A stretch of 64,000 nt of DNA from Pseudomonas sp. BMS12. Lineage in GTDB: Bacteria; Pseudomonadota; Gammaproteobacteria; Pseudomonadales; Pseudomonadaceae. Made by a program: the position numbers and the translations under genes. The stretch covers positions 96,341 through 160,340 of the forward strand of contig NZ_LSOF01000015.1 in NCBI RefSeq assembly GCF_001592875.1, in the 5' to 3' direction. How positions within the stretch are numbered: position 1 is the first letter of the stretch; the number at the start of each line of letters is the position of its first letter. Below are positions 20,729-34,734 of the stretch, one piece after another. The notes below the pieces were generated by a model. That model was given only the letters and a program-made list of their open reading frames with translations. It did not search any database and was not told the DNA's origin.

Positions 20729-22075
20729 GTGTCGCTGATCGCTTCCGACCAGTTCCGCATCGTTGTCGGCCTCGGCAAGAGCGGCATGTCCCTGGTGCGC
20801 TTCCTGGCGCAGCAGGGCGTGCGATTCGCCGTGGCCGATACGCGCGCGAACCCGCCGGAGCTGGCGACCCTGCAGCGCGACTACCCAGAAGTGGAAGTGC
20901 GCTGCGGTGAGCTGGATGTCGATTTCCTCTGCCGTGCCTCGGAGCTGTACGTGAGCCCCGGCCTGGCCCTGGCCACCCCGGCGCTGCGCGAAGCAGCCGC
21001 CCGCGGCGTGAAGATGTCCGGCGACATCGACCTGTTCACCCGTTATGCCAAGGCGCCGATCGTCGCTATCACCGGCTCCAACGCCAAGAGCACCGTCACC
21101 ACCCTGGTCGGTGAGATGGCGGCAGCGGCCGGCAAGAAAGTCGCCGTCGGCGGCAACATCGGCACTCCGGCGCTGGATCTGCTCAGCGACGAGGTCGAGC
21201 TGTACGTGCTGGAGCTGTCCAGTTTCCAGCTGGAGACCACCGAGCGCCTGGGCGCCGAAGTGGCCACCTGCCTGAATATCAGCGAAGACCACATGGACCG
21301 CTACGCCGGCATGGCCCAGTACCACCTGGCCAAGCACCGCATCTTCCGTGGTGCCAAGCAGGTGGTGGTCAACCGTGACGACGCCCTGTCGCGCCCGTTG
21401 ATCGCCGACCAGGTACCGTGCTGGAGCTTCGGCCTGGGCAAGCCCGACTTCAAGCGCTTCGGCCTGATTGAGGAGGGCGGTGAGAAATATCTGGCCTTCC
21501 AGTTCGAAACGCTGATGCCGACCGCCGAGCTGAAGATTCGCGGCGCGCACAACCAGTCCAACGCCCTGGCGGCCCTGGCCCTGGGCCACGCGGTCGGCCT
21601 GCCGTTCGCCGCCATGCTCGACACCCTGCGCCACTTCGCCGGCCTGCCGCACCGTTGCCAGTGGGTGCGCGAGCGGCATGGTGTCGGTTATTACGATGAT
21701 TCCAAGGCCACCAATGTCGGCGCCGCCCTGGCTGCCATCGAGGGCCTGGGCGCCGATATCGCCGGCAAGCTGGTGCTGATCGCCGGTGGCGATGGCAAGG
21801 GCGCCGACTTCTCCGCCCTCAAGGCGCCGGTAGCCAAGTTCTGCCGCGCCGTGGTGCTGCTGGGGCGCGATGCCGAATTGCTCGCCGAGGCGCTGGCCGA
21901 CGGCGCTGCGCTGGTGCGCGTTAAGACTCTGGACGAAGCTGTGCAGCGTGCCGCCACCCTGGCCGAGCCAGGCGATGCGGTACTGCTGTCGCCGGCCTGC
22001 GCCAGCCTGGACATGTTCAAGAACTTCGAAGAGCGTGGGCGCCTGTTCGCCCTGGCAGCGGAGGGCCTGGTCTGA
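20729..22075 (+). CDS. murD: UDP-MurNAc-L-Ala:D-glutamate ligase MurD
   Basis: A 448-residue Mur ligase adding D-Glu. The start is GTG (MSLIASDQFRIVVGLGKSGMS after AGAG). The P-loop reads ITGSNAKSTVTTLVGEM, with Ala where many orthologues have Gly; I recall this as the Pseudomonas form. Other motifs: LELSSFQLETT, NISEDHMDRY, YYDDSKATNVGAAL. The stop overlaps the ftsW start by 1 bp. Confidence 0.97.
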   Translation: MSLIASDQFRIVVGLGKSGMSLVRFLAQQGVRFAVADTRANPPELATLQRDYPEVEVRCGELDVDFLCRASELYVSPGLALATPALREAAARGVKMSGDIDLFTRYAKAPIVAITGSNAKSTVTTLVGEMAAAAGKKVAVGGNIGTPALDLLSDEVELYVLELSSFQLETTERLGAEVATCLNISEDHMDRYAGMAQYHLAKHRIFRGAKQVVVNRDDALSRPLIADQVPCWSFGLGKPDFKRFGLIEEGGEKYLAFQFETLMPTAELKIRGAHNQSNALAALALGHAVGLPFAAMLDTLRHFAGLPHRCQWVRERHGVGYYDDSKATNVGAALAAIEGLGADIAGKLVLIAGGDGKGADFSALKAPVAKFCRAVVLLGRDAELLAEALADGAALVRVKTLDEAVQRAATLAEPGDAVLLSPACASLDMFKNFEERGRLFALAAEGLV

Positions 22076-23286
22076 TGCTGGCTCGTCTGCTTGCCACGCC
22101 GTCGCCGCTGAATACCCGCCGTGGTATCGACTTGGACTTCCCGCTGCTGGCCGGTTGCCTGGCACTGCTCGGCCTGGGCCTGGTGATGATCACCTCGGCC
22201 TCCTCGGAAGTGGCCGCCGCGCAGACCGGCAACACGCTGTACTACATGGTGCGGCATCTGATCTACCTGGGTATCGGCCTGGTCGCTGCGCTGTTCACCC
22301 TGCAGGTGCCGATCAGTACCTGGCAACGTCTCAGTGTGCCGCTGCTGGGCTTCGCCGCGCTGCTGCTGATCCTGGTGCTGGTGCCGGGCATCGGTCGCGA
22401 GGTCAACGGTGCATCGCGCTGGATTGGCTTCGGCGTGTTCAACGTACAGCCCTCCGAACTGGCCAAGGTCTTTGCCGTGTTCTATCTGGCCAGCTACCTG
22501 GTGCGCCGGCAGAAACAGGTGCGTGAGAGCTGGCTGGGCTTCATCAATCCCTTCATCGTGCTGATGCCGCTGGCCGCGTTGTTGCTGCTGGAGCCGGACT
22601 TCGGCGCCACCGTGGTGATGTTCGGTGCTGCGGGCGCCATGCTGTTCCTCGGTGGTGTCGGCCTGATCCGCTTCCTGCTGCTGGTAATCGCGGCGACCGG
22701 CGGCGTGCTGGTGCTGATCCAGGACCCGTATCGCTGGGAACGCATCACCAACTTCTCCAACCCCTGGGCCGATCAGTTCGGCGCGGGTTATCAGCTGTCC
22801 CAGGCGCTGATCGCCTTCGGTCGTGGCGAGTGGCTGGGCGTGGGCCTGGGCAACAGCATCCAGAAGCAGTTCTACCTGCCGGAAGCCCATACCGATTTCG
22901 TCTTTGCCGTGCTGGCCGAGGAGTTGGGCATGGTCGGCGCGCTGCTCACCGTCGCCCTGTTCGTCTTCGTCGCCGTGCGCGCGCTGTACATCGGCCTGTG
23001 GGCGGAGAAGGCCAAGCAGCTGTTCTCCGCCTATGTGGCCTACGGTCTGGCCATGCTCTGGATCGGCCAGATCCTGATCAACATCGGCGTGAACACCGGC
23101 CTGCTGCCTACCAAGGGCCTGACCCTGCCGTTCCTCAGCTACGGCGGCAGCTCGCTGATCATCTGCTGCGCCAGCCTGGGTGTGCTGCTGCGTATCGAGT
23201 GGGAGCGGCGTACTGCGCTGGGCAGCGAGGAAGTCGAGTTCGACGAAACCGACTTCGCCGAAGAGGAGCTTGGCCATGCGCGGTAA
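22075..23286 (+). CDS. ftsW: septal peptidoglycan glycosyltransferase FtsW
   Basis: A 403-residue SEDS-family polytopic membrane protein, with about ten hydrophobic helices. It polymerises lipid II at the septum in complex with FtsI. Family markers: NGASRWIGFGVFNVQPSEL with the pore-side region, QEALPEAHTDF-like segment QFYLPEAHTDFVFAVLAEE, and GLTLPFLSYGGSSLI near the end. The C-terminus is acidic. It overlaps murG by 11 bp. Confidence 0.97.
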   Translation: MLARLLATPSPLNTRRGIDLDFPLLAGCLALLGLGLVMITSASSEVAAAQTGNTLYYMVRHLIYLGIGLVAALFTLQVPISTWQRLSVPLLGFAALLLILVLVPGIGREVNGASRWIGFGVFNVQPSELAKVFAVFYLASYLVRRQKQVRESWLGFINPFIVLMPLAALLLLEPDFGATVVMFGAAGAMLFLGGVGLIRFLLLVIAATGGVLVLIQDPYRWERITNFSNPWADQFGAGYQLSQALIAFGRGEWLGVGLGNSIQKQFYLPEAHTDFVFAVLAEELGMVGALLTVALFVFVAVRALYIGLWAEKAKQLFSAYVAYGLAMLWIGQILINIGVNTGLLPTKGLTLPFLSYGGSSLIICCASLGVLLRIEWERRTALGSEEVEFDETDFAEEELGHAR

Positions 23287-24338
23287 TGTCCTGATCATGG
23301 CCGGCGGCACCGGTGGCCATGTGTTCCCGGCCCTGGCCTGTGCTCGCGAGTTCCAGGCGCGTGGCTATGCCGTGCACTGGCTGGGCACGCCGCGCGGCAT
23401 CGAGAATGAGCTGGTGCCGGCGGCGGGACTGCCGCTGCACCTGATTCAGGTCGCCGGGCTGCGTGGCAAGAGCAAACTGGCCCTGTTCAAGGCACCGTTC
23501 CAGCTCATCCGCGCGCTGTTCCAGGCGCGCAAGGTGATGCGCGAGCTGCAACCGGTGTGCGTGCTGGGCATGGGCGGCTATGTGACCGGTCCGGGTGGTC
23601 TAGCCGCGCGCATGAGTGGCGCACCGCTGGTGATTCACGAGCAGAACGCCGTGGCCGGTACCGCCAACCGCAGCCTGGTGCCCTTCGCCGTGCGGGTGTG
23701 CGAGGCCTTCCCGAATACCTTCGGCAAGCGCGCCAAACTGCGCACCACCGGTAACCCGGTGCGTGAGGAGCTGTTCCTGGAAACCCCGCGCGATGCGCTG
23801 GAGGCTCGCAAGCCGCGCCTGCTGGTGCTGGGTGGCAGCCTGGGCGCCGAGCCGTTGAACAAATTGCTGCCGGCGGCCCTGGCCAAGGTGCCGGCCGAGC
23901 TGCGTCCGCAGGTGTTCCACCAGGCCGGCAAGCAACACGATGGCATCACTGCGGAGCGTTATCGCGAAGTGGCGGTCGAAGCGCAGGTCGCGCCCTTCAT
24001 CAAGGACATGGCTCAGGCCTATGCCTGGGCCGATCTGGTGGTCTGTCGCGCCGGCGCGCTGACTGTCAGCGAGCTGGCCGCTGCCGGCCTGCCGTCTTTC
24101 CTCGTGCCGCTGCCGCATGCAATCGACGACCACCAGAGCCGCAATGCCGATTATCTGGCGAAGGAGGGCGCCGCCATCCTTCTCCCGCAACATGCCACTG
24201 ACGCGGACAAGCTGGCCGCGCAGTTGACCGAGGTTCTGATGCACCCAGAAAAACTCAAAGCCATGGGCCGCACCGCGCGCAGCCTGGCCAAACCCGATGC
24301 CACCCGCACGGTGGTGGAAATCTGCCTGGAGGTGGCCC

Positions 24339-24346
<8 letters not shown>
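23276..24346 (+). CDS. murG: UDP-GlcNAc:lipid I N-acetylglucosaminyltransferase MurG
   Basis: A 356-residue GT-B glycosyltransferase on the inner leaflet that converts lipid I to lipid II. The N-terminal [12 protein letters not shown] loop and [10 protein letters not shown] bind the acceptor. The C-terminal [31 protein letters not shown] and the DDHQSRNA region bind UDP-GlcNAc. The start MRGNVLIM at 23276 lies inside the ftsW end (11-bp overlap); longer in-frame ORF sequence upstream is ftsW in another frame. Confidence 0.97.
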
Positions 24347-26725
<2,379 letters not shown>

Positions 26726-26727
26726 GC

Positions 26728-27585
26728 ATGGTTGCCACTGTCCGTCACCCACAGCCCATGGGAGGCGCCACTCGGCGTCAGCCTATTGCTGCGCGCGGGG
26801 CGAGCCGGATGGTGGCCAAGCAACCTCTGTCTGCGCGCCTGCCGCGCCCCGACTTTAGCGGCGTCAAGCGCCTGCTGTGGCCGCTGTTGCTGCTGGGCCT
26901 GGGCCTTGGCACCTATGAGCTGGCGCAGCGTCTGATCCCCTACGCCGACCGGCCGATCAGCCGCATCAGCGTGCAGGGCGAACTCAGCTACATCAGCCAG
27001 CAGGCGGTACAGGAGCGCATCGCACCGTTCGTCTCGGCGAGCTTCTTCACCGTCGACCTGGCCGGCATGCGCGCCGAGCTGGAACAGATGCCCTGGATCG
27101 CCCATGCCGAAGTGCGTCGCGTGTGGCCCGATCAGGTCGCCATCAGCCTGCAGGAGCAGCTGCCGGTGGCGCGCTGGGGCGACGGGGCGCTGCTCAACAA
27201 CCAGGGCCGCGCCTTCGCCCCGAGCGAAGCGGCCAACTACGAACATCTGCCACTGCTGTCCGGGCCCAGGCGCGCCCAGCAGCAGGTGATGCAGCAATAC
27301 CAGATGCTCAGCCAGCTGCTGCGGCCGATGGGCTTTTCCATCACCCGCCTGGAGCTGCGCGAGCACGGCAGCTGGTTCCTCAGCACCGCCCAGGGCGTGG
27401 AGATTCTCCTCGGCCGGGATCACCTGGTGGACAAGATGCGGCGCTTCACCGCCATCCACGACAAGGTGCTGAAGCAGCAGATGACGAATATCGAGCGCAT
27501 CGACCTGCGTTACGCCAACGGCCTGGCCGTGGCCTGGCGCGAACCGGTGGCGCCAGCGGCGGCGGTTGCCGCGGCCGCACAGTGA
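26728..27585 (+). CDS. ftsQ: cell division protein FtsQ
   Basis: A 285-residue bitopic division protein. The Arg-rich cytoplasmic tail is about 45 residues. A membrane helix follows at about 50-68 ([17 protein letters not shown]). Then come the POTRA domain ([22 protein letters not shown]) and a beta domain, ending in WREPVAP. It scaffolds FtsQLB and recruits FtsW/FtsI. The Ala-rich C-terminal tail is poorly conserved. The start is the ATG 3 bp after the ddlB stop. Confidence 0.95.
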   Translation: MVATVRHPQPMGGATRRQPIAARGASRMVAKQPLSARLPRPDFSGVKRLLWPLLLLGLGLGTYELAQRLIPYADRPISRISVQGELSYISQQAVQERIAPFVSASFFTVDLAGMRAELEQMPWIAHAEVRRVWPDQVAISLQEQLPVARWGDGALLNNQGRAFAPSEAANYEHLPLLSGPRRAQQQVMQQYQMLSQLLRPMGFSITRLELREHGSWFLSTAQGVEILLGRDHLVDKMRRFTAIHDKVLKQQMTNIERIDLRYANGLAVAWREPVAPAAAVAAAAQ

Positions 27586-27605
27586 ATCAAGGAGAACGGT
27601 AAGTC

Positions 27606-28850
27606 ATGGCAAGCGTGCAAAGCGGCAAGATGATCGTCGGCCTCGACATCGGCACCTCCAAGGTGGTGGCGCTGGTGGGCGAGGTGACGGCCGATGGCGA
27701 GCTGGACATCGTCGGTATCGGCACCAGCCCGTCGCGCGGCCTGAAGAAGGGCGTGGTGGTCAATATCGAGTCCACCGTGCAGTCGATCCAGCGCGCCATC
27801 GAAGAAGCGCAACTGATGGCCGGCTGCCGCATCCACTCGGCCTTCGTCGGTATCGCCGGCAACCATATCCGTAGCCTTAACAGCCACGGCATCGTCGCCA
27901 TTCGCGATCGCGAAGTCAGCCCTGCGGATCTGGAGCGCGTGCTGGACGCCGCCCAGGCGGTGGCCATTCCGGCTGATCAGCGCGTGCTGCACACCCTGCC
28001 GCAGGATTATGTGATCGATAACCAGGAAGGCGTGCGCGAGCCCATGGGCATGTCCGGCGTGCGTCTGGAAGCCAAGGTACATGTGGTCACCTGCGCCACC
28101 AATGCCGCGCAGAACATCGAAAAATGCGTGCGCCGTTGCGGCCTGGAAGTCGACGACATCATTCTCGAACAGCTGGCTTCCGCCTACTCGGTACTGACCG
28201 AGGACGAGAAGGAGCTGGGTGTGTGCCTGGTCGACATCGGCGGCGGCACTACCGACATCGCCATCTTCACCGAAGGCGCGATCCGCCACACGGCGGTGAT
28301 CCCGATTGCCGGCGACCAAGTCACCAACGACATCGCCATGGCCCTGCGGACGCCGACCCAGTACGCCGAAGAGATCAAGATCCGTTACGCCTGTGCCCTG
28401 GCCAAGCTGGCCGGTGCTGGCGAGACCATCAAGGTGCCCAGTGTGGGCGAACGGCCGCCGCGCGACCTGTCGCGCCAGTCCCTGGCCGAAGTGGTCGAGC
28501 CGCGTTACGACGAGCTGTTCACGCTGATCCAGGCCGAACTGCGCCGCAGTGGCTACGAGGACATGATCCCGGCCGGCATCGTGCTGACCGGCGGCACCGC
28601 CAAGATGGAAGGTGCTGTCGAACTGGCCGAGGAAATCTTTCACATGCCGGTGCGCCTGGGTGTGCCGCACAGCGTCAAGGGCCTGACCGACGTGGTGCGC
28701 AACCCTATCTATTCCACCGGCGTCGGGCTGCTGATGTACGGGCTGCGCAAGCAAGCCGACGGCTATCAGTCGCCCGGCATTCAATATGGCGATGAGGCCA
28801 GAACACCGGTACTGGAGCGGCTGAAACGCTGGGTCCAGGGCAATTTCTGA
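27606..28850 (+). CDS. ftsA: cell division protein FtsA
   Basis: A 414-residue actin-fold ATPase that tethers FtsZ to the membrane. Visible are the phosphate-1 loop GLDIGTSKVVALVGEV (about 10-25), the 1C domain, the phosphate-2 region CLVDIGGGTTDIAIF and the adenosine loop GIVLTGGTAKMEG. The C-terminal amphipathic membrane-targeting helix is LERLKRWVQGNF. It lies 20 bp after ftsQ with AAGGAGAACGGT as ribosome-binding site. Confidence 0.97.
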   Translation: MASVQSGKMIVGLDIGTSKVVALVGEVTADGELDIVGIGTSPSRGLKKGVVVNIESTVQSIQRAIEEAQLMAGCRIHSAFVGIAGNHIRSLNSHGIVAIRDREVSPADLERVLDAAQAVAIPADQRVLHTLPQDYVIDNQEGVREPMGMSGVRLEAKVHVVTCATNAAQNIEKCVRRCGLEVDDIILEQLASAYSVLTEDEKELGVCLVDIGGGTTDIAIFTEGAIRHTAVIPIAGDQVTNDIAMALRTPTQYAEEIKIRYACALAKLAGAGETIKVPSVGERPPRDLSRQSLAEVVEPRYDELFTLIQAELRRSGYEDMIPAGIVLTGGTAKMEGAVELAEEIFHMPVRLGVPHSVKGLTDVVRNPIYSTGVGLLMYGLRKQADGYQSPGIQYGDEARTPVLERLKRWVQGNF

Positions 28851-28902
28851 TGTGTAACCCGCGGTAGCTGTAGGCGATAACTAAAAAGGAAGGAGAGGGG
28901 AA

Positions 28903-30099
28903 ATGTTCGAACTAGTAGATAACGTCCCGCAAAGTGCAGTGATCAAGGTGATCGGTGTGGGTGGCGGTGGTGGCAACGCCGTCAACCACATGATCAAGAA
29001 CAATGTCGAAGGCGTCGAGTTCATCTGCGCCAACACCGACGCGCAGGCGCTGAAGAACGTCGGTGCGCGTAGCGTGCTGCAACTCGGCACCGGCGTAACC
29101 AAGGGCCTGGGCGCCGGCACCAACCCGGAAATCGGCCGCCAGGCCGCCATGGAAGATCGAGATCGCATCGCCGAAGTGCTGGAAGGCGCCGACATGGTCT
29201 TCATCACCACCGGCATGGGTGGCGGTACCGGTACCGGTGCGGCGCCGATCATCGCCGAAGTGGCCAAGGAAATGGGCATCCTCACCGTGGCTGTGGTGAC
29301 CCGTCCGTTCCCGTTCGAAGGCCGCAAGCGCATGCAGGTCGCCGACGAGGGTATCCGTGCCCTGTCCGAATGCGTTGACTCGCTGATCACCATCCCCAAC
29401 GAGAAGCTGCTGACCATTCTCGGCAAGGACGCCAGCCTGCTGTCTGCCTTCGCCAAGGCTGACGACGTGCTGTCCGGCGCCGTGCGCGGCATCTCCGACA
29501 TCATGCAGCGTCCGGGCCTGATGAACGTCGACTTCGCCGACGTGAAGACGGTGATGGGCGAAATGGGTATGGCCATGATGGGCACCGGCGCCGCCAGTGG
29601 CCCGAACCGTGCGCGCGAGGCTACCGAAGCGGCCATCCGCAACCCGCTGCTGGAAGACGTCAACCTGCAGGGCGCCCGCGGCATCCTGGTCAACATCACT
29701 GCTGGTCTGGACCTGTCCCTCGGCGAGTATGCCGCGGTCGGCGAGATCATCGAGGCCTTCGCCTCGGAACACGCCACCGTCAAGGTCGGCGCGGTGATCG
29801 ATCCGGACATGCGCGACGAGCTGCACGTGACTGTCGTGGCCACCGGCCTGGGTGCGCGTATCGAGAAGCCGGTCAAGGTTATCGACAATACCGTGCAGGC
29901 TGCTCCGTCTGCGGCTGCCACGCTGAACGCTGCTGCACCGCGTTCCGCCGAGCAACCGGCCGTCAACTACAAGGACTACGAGCGCCCGACCGTTCAGCGC
30001 CAAAGCCTCGCCGGCAGTGCCGCCGCGGCCAAGCTGAACTCGCAGGATGACCTGGACTATCTGGATATCCCGGCCTTCCTGCGTCGCCAGGCTGATTGA
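28903..30099 (+). CDS. ftsZ: cell division GTPase FtsZ
   Basis: The 398-residue tubulin homologue that forms the Z ring. The nucleotide-binding GVGGGGGNAVNHM and tubulin signature GGGTGTGAAPIIAEV (about residues 106-120) are intact, as is the T7 loop NVDFADVKTV. A flexible linker leads to the conserved C-terminal peptide LDYLDIPAFLRRQ that binds FtsA and ZipA. The 52-bp gap to ftsA carries a strong AAGGAAGGAGAGG ribosome-binding site, suiting the high FtsZ level needed. Confidence 0.98.
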   Translation: MFELVDNVPQSAVIKVIGVGGGGGNAVNHMIKNNVEGVEFICANTDAQALKNVGARSVLQLGTGVTKGLGAGTNPEIGRQAAMEDRDRIAEVLEGADMVFITTGMGGGTGTGAAPIIAEVAKEMGILTVAVVTRPFPFEGRKRMQVADEGIRALSECVDSLITIPNEKLLTILGKDASLLSAFAKADDVLSGAVRGISDIMQRPGLMNVDFADVKTVMGEMGMAMMGTGAASGPNRAREATEAAIRNPLLEDVNLQGARGILVNITAGLDLSLGEYAAVGEIIEAFASEHATVKVGAVIDPDMRDELHVTVVATGLGARIEKPVKVIDNTVQAAPSAAATLNAAAPRSAEQPAVNYKDYERPTVQRQSLAGSAAAAKLNSQDDLDYLDIPAFLRRQAD

Positions 30100-30153
30100 T
30101 GCGATCTATCAGGAGTATATCGGTGATTGGTGTTCAGCAAAGGGCGGTTCTGC

Positions 30154-30159
30154 TATCAT
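30154..30159 (+). promoter_or_regulatory. predicted -10 box of an lpxC promoter
   Basis: TATCAT at 30154-30159, 53 bp before lpxC, sits in the 112-bp ftsZ-lpxC gap. No convincing -35 is seen at 16-18 bp (GTTCAG at 30132 is the nearest). lpxC may therefore have its own start as well as read-through from ftsZ. Confidence 0.35.
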
Positions 30160-30175
30160 CGCCGCCCATTGTTGA

Positions 30176-31123
<948 letters not shown>

Positions 31124-31151
31124 GCGCCAGCACACCTCTTCTGTATGTATT

Positions 31152-31180
31152 CAGGCCACCTTCGGGTGGCCTGTTTTTTT
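31152..31180 (+). terminator. rho-independent terminator after lpxC
   Basis: A 9-bp stem CAGGCCACC / GGTGGCCTG with a stable TTCG tetraloop and seven T residues. It ends the dcw-lpxC transcript just before the convergent dciA stop. Confidence 0.94.
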
Positions 31181-31184
31181 CTGC

Positions 31185-31640
31185 CTATTCTTCGCGGCGG
31201 GCATTGCGCGCCAGGCGCTCCAGTGCGGCGCGCAGCTTCGGGTCGCCAATGCCTTCGGCAGCGTGGTTGAGGCTTTCCGCCGCAGCCTGGGACAGCTCGG
31301 CGGGATGGCCCTGGTAGGCGACCTGGGTGTTGGGCGGGCGCACCTTGACCTGGATCTTCTGCAGTTCGGCGAACTCCGGCAGCTGCTGCAGCGCGCGTTG
31401 CAGGCGGCGCTGCTGGTAGTGCAGGCGTGTCGCCCAGTGCCCGTTGCTGGTCAGCAGCAACAGGCAGCCGTCCTGCCAGCTGGCGACCAGGCAGTGCTCG
31501 CGCGCCGCCGGCTCCAGCTGCGCCTCGACCAGCGCCTGCAGCTTGCCCAGGCGCTGAGCGGCGCTGAACAGCGCCTGCAACGGGCGATGTTCGCGCAGCA
31601 GGGCGCTGGGGGTTTTGGCGGGAGGGAGGCGAGAACTCAT
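31185..31640 (-). CDS. dciA: DciA-type replicative helicase operator (DUF721)
   Basis: A 151-residue DUF721 protein. The conserved domain (LVEAQLEPAAREHCLVASWQ... RRLQRALQQLPEFAELQKIQVKVRP) is the KH-like fold of DciA. DciA is the ancestral bacterial factor that assists DnaB loading in species lacking DnaC, and was first characterised in Pseudomonas. It lies convergent to lpxC and divergent from secA, the known Pseudomonas position. The C-terminal tail is Ala/Glu-rich and probably disordered. Confidence 0.88.
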   Translation of the reverse strand: MSSRLPPAKTPSALLREHRPLQALFSAAQRLGKLQALVEAQLEPAAREHCLVASWQDGCLLLLTSNGHWATRLHYQQRRLQRALQQLPEFAELQKIQVKVRPPNTQVAYQGHPAELSQAAAESLNHAAEGIGDPKLRAALERLARNARREE

Positions 31641-31683
31641 GGCGCTGGCTTCGGCTGAGGATACGCCATGTTAGCAAAGGGCC

Positions 31684-31712
31684 TTGCAGCTGTCGGTGTT
31701 CGTCCCCATATA
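31684..31712 (+). promoter_or_regulatory. possible secA promoter
   Basis: TTGCAG (31684-31689) and CATATA (31707-31712) with a 17-bp spacer, or TATAGA at 31709 with 19 bp. It would give a long leader of about 165 nt. TAGAAT at 31797 is another -10 candidate without a -35. Confidence 0.3.
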
Positions 31713-31886
31713 GAGTCGAACGGCCTGTCGGCGTGCGTGTTTGGCGTATCCGGCAGGGGTGTGGGGGTTCGCCCTTTTCTCGCCAACGTTTCCGGGTAGA
31801 ATGCCCCCTTTCGCACGCAGCCGAGCTGGCTGCCGGGTCGTGCCAGGCACCACCCTCCATCCCCCAGCGTGGAAGAATCCGTCGAT

Positions 31887-34619
31887 ATGTTTGCGCCACT
31901 GTTGAAGAAACTTTTTGGAAGCAAGAACGAGCGTGAAGTTAAACGCATGCTCAAGACAGTGACCGCGATCAACGCGCTGGAGGAGCAGATTCTCGGCCTC
32001 TCCGACGATCAGCTGAAGGCCAAGACCGAGGAGTTCAAGGCCCGTCTGGAGAAGGGTGAGACGCTCGACCAGTTGCTCCCGGAAGCCTTCGCCGTGGCCC
32101 GCGAGGCCGGCAAGCGGGTGATGGGCATGCGCCACTTCGACGTGCAGCTGATCGGCGGCATGACCTTGCACGAAGGCAAGATTGCCGAGATGCGTACCGG
32201 TGAGGGCAAGACCCTGGTGGGCACCCTGGCGGTATACCTCAACGCGCTTTCCGGCAAAGGCGTGCACGTGGTCACGGTGAACGACTACCTGGCCCGCCGC
32301 GACGCCAACTGGATGCGCCCGCTGTATGAATTCCTCGGCCTGTCGGTCGGCGTGGTCACGCCGTTCCAGCCGCCGGAAGAGAAGCGTGCCGCCTACGCCT
32401 GCGACATCACCTACGGCACCAACAACGAATTCGGTTTCGACTACCTGCGCGACAACATGGCCTTCAGCCTGGAGGACAAGTACCAGCGCGAGCTGAACTT
32501 CGCCGTGGTCGACGAAGTGGACTCCATCCTCATCGACGAAGCGCGCACCCCGCTGATCATCTCTGGCCAGGCCGAAGACAGCTCCAAGCTGTACATGCAG
32601 ATCAACCAGCTGATCCCGCGCCTCAAGCAGCACATCGAGGAAGAGGAAGGCGTGGTCACTCAGGAAGGCCACTACAAGGTTGACGAGAAGAGCCGCCAGG
32701 TTGAGCTGAACGAGGCCGGCCACCAGTACGTCGAGGAGATGCTTACCGCCGCCGGCCTGCTGGGCGAGGGCGAGAGCCTCTACTCCGCGCACAATCTCAG
32801 CCTGCTGACCCACGTCTACGCCGGTCTGCGCGCGCACAAGCTGTTCCACCGCAATGTCGAATACATCGTGCAGAACGACCAGGTGATCCTGATCGACGAG
32901 CACACCGGCCGTACCATGCAGGGCCGCCGCCTGTCCGAGGGCCTGCACCAGGCCATCGAAGCCAAGGAGGGTGTGAGCATCCAGGCCGAGAGCCAGACCC
33001 TGGCCTCGACCACCTTCCAGAACTACTTCCGCCTGTACAACAAGCTGTCCGGCATGACCGGTACCGCCGACACCGAGGCCTTCGAGTTCCGCCAGATCTA
33101 CGGTCTCGACGTGGTGGTCATCCCGACCCATCGCCAGGTGGCGCGCAAGGACTACAACGACCTGGTCTACCTGACCCAGGAAGAGAAGTACCAGGCGATC
33201 ATCACCGACATCAAGGAATGCCAGGCCCAGGGTCGGCCGATCCTGGTCGGTACCGCTTCGATCGAAACCTCCGAATACGTTTCCAAGCTGATGGAGCAGG
33301 CCGGCCTCGAGCACAAGGTGCTCAACGCCAAGTTCCACGAGAAGGAAGCCGAAATCATCGCCCAGGCCGGTCGCCCGGGTGCCGTTACCCTGGCCACCAA
33401 CATGGCCGGTCGCGGTACCGACATCCTCCTCGGCGGCAACTGGGAAGCCGAAGTTGCGGCGCTGGAAAACCCCAGCGAAGAGCAGATCGCACAGATCAAG
33501 GCCGACTGGCAGAAGCGCCATCAGCAGGTGATCGAGGCCGGTGGCCTGCACGTGATCGCCTCCGAGCGCCACGAGTCGCGCCGTATCGACAACCAGCTGC
33601 GCGGCCGTGCCGGTCGCCAGGGTGACCCGGGCTCCAGCCGCTTCTACCTGTCGCTGGAAGACAACCTGATGCGCATCTTCGCCTCCGACCGGGTGAAGAA
33701 CTTCATGAAGGCTCTGGGCATGCAGTCCGGCGAGGCCATCGAGCACAGCATGGTGACCAACGCCATCGAGAAGGCCCAGCGCAAGGTCGAAGGACGCAAC
33801 TTCGACATGCGCAAACAGCTGCTCGAGTACGACGACGTAGCCAACGAGCAGCGCAAGGTGATCTACCACATGCGCAACAGCCTGCTGGCCGCCAGCGATA
33901 TCGGCGAGACCATCAGCGAGTTCCGCGAGGAAGTGCTGGGCGCCGCCATCGACAGCCACATCCCGCCGCAGTCGCTGCCGGAGCAGTGGGACATCCGTGG
34001 CCTGGAAGCCGCGTTGAACAGCGATTTCGGTGTCCAGCTGCCGATTCAGCAGTGGCTCGACGACGACGAGAAGCTGTACGAGGAAACCCTGCGCGAGCGC
34101 ATCCTCCAGGCGCTGCTGAGCGCCTACAACGAGAAGGAAGAGCTGGCCGGTGCCGAGGCCCTGCGTACCTTCGAGAAGCAGATGCTGCTGCGCGTGCTGG
34201 ACGACCTGTGGAAAGACCACCTGGCGACCATGGACCACCTGCGCCACGGCATCCACCTGCGTGGTTATGCGCAGAAGAACCCCAAGCAGGAGTACAAGCG
34301 CGAGTCCTTCACCCTGTTCCAGGAGCTGCTCGACTCGATCAAGCGCGACACCATCCGCGTACTGTCCCATGTGCAGGTGCGCCGCGAAGACCCCGCCGAG
34401 GAAGAGGCGCGTCTGCGTCGCGAGGCCGAGGCCATGGCCGAGCGCATGCAGTTCCAGCACGCCGAGGCATCGGCCATGCCGGGCGTCGAAGCCGAGGAGG
34501 CCGAAGGCGAAGTGGCGGTTGCCAGCGCGGTGCGCACCGAGCCGAAGATCGGCCGTAACGAGCCCTGCCCCTGTGGCTCTGGCAAGAAGTACAAGCACTG
34601 CCACGGTCAGCTGAGCTGA
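31887..34619 (+). CDS. secA: preprotein translocase ATPase SecA
   Basis: The 910-residue motor of the Sec pathway. NBD1 has the Walker A motif [13 protein letters not shown] (about 100-112) and [15 protein letters not shown]. The preprotein cross-linking domain is followed by NBD2 with [19 protein letters not shown] and [20 protein letters not shown]. The helical scaffold then leads to a C-terminal zinc/SecB-binding tail [14 protein letters not shown]. The start at 31887 ([15 protein letters not shown]) matches orthologues; an in-frame ATG six codons upstream is less likely. No SecM-like upstream regulator is seen. Confidence 0.98.
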   Translation: MFAPLLKKLFGSKNEREVKRMLKTVTAINALEEQILGLSDDQLKAKTEEFKARLEKGETLDQLLPEAFAVAREAGKRVMGMRHFDVQLIGGMTLHEGKIAEMRTGEGKTLVGTLAVYLNALSGKGVHVVTVNDYLARRDANWMRPLYEFLGLSVGVVTPFQPPEEKRAAYACDITYGTNNEFGFDYLRDNMAFSLEDKYQRELNFAVVDEVDSILIDEARTPLIISGQAEDSSKLYMQINQLIPRLKQHIEEEEGVVTQEGHYKVDEKSRQVELNEAGHQYVEEMLTAAGLLGEGESLYSAHNLSLLTHVYAGLRAHKLFHRNVEYIVQNDQVILIDEHTGRTMQGRRLSEGLHQAIEAKEGVSIQAESQTLASTTFQNYFRLYNKLSGMTGTADTEAFEFRQIYGLDVVVIPTHRQVARKDYNDLVYLTQEEKYQAIITDIKECQAQGRPILVGTASIETSEYVSKLMEQAGLEHKVLNAKFHEKEAEIIAQAGRPGAVTLATNMAGRGTDILLGGNWEAEVAALENPSEEQIAQIKADWQKRHQQVIEAGGLHVIASERHESRRIDNQLRGRAGRQGDPGSSRFYLSLEDNLMRIFASDRVKNFMKALGMQSGEAIEHSMVTNAIEKAQRKVEGRNFDMRKQLLEYDDVANEQRKVIYHMRNSLLAASDIGETISEFREEVLGAAIDSHIPPQSLPEQWDIRGLEAALNSDFGVQLPIQQWLDDDEKLYEETLRERILQALLSAYNEKEELAGAEALRTFEKQMLLRVLDDLWKDHLATMDHLRHGIHLRGYAQKNPKQEYKRESFTLFQELLDSIKRDTIRVLSHVQVRREDPAEEEARLRREAEAMAERMQFQHAEASAMPGVEAEEAEGEVAVASAVRTEPKIGRNEPCPCGSGKKYKHCHGQLS

Positions 34620-34644
34620 TCCAGGCAGGGCCTGCTATATAGAC

Positions 34645-34681
34645 AACGCCGCGACCGGCTCTGCCGCTCGCGGCGTTTTTC
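34645..34681 (+). terminator. rho-independent terminator after secA
   Basis: A 10-bp perfect stem AACGCCGCGA / TCGCGGCGTT with a 13-nt loop and a T-run, 26 bp past secA. Confidence 0.85.
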
Positions 34682-34734
34682 CAACCCGTGCCGCCTACCC
34701 GCGGCTTTGCACTGCCTTCGAAGGAGCGTTCCAC

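Noticed and set aside
31637..31972. Upstream frame before secA considered as a SecM-like arrest peptide
   Set aside because: It is on the wrong strand, and no plus-strand signal peptide with an arrest motif occurs upstream of secA.
31671..34604. 977-codon minus-strand frame opposite secA
   Set aside because: Antisense shadow of secA; the composition is unnatural and there is no domain.
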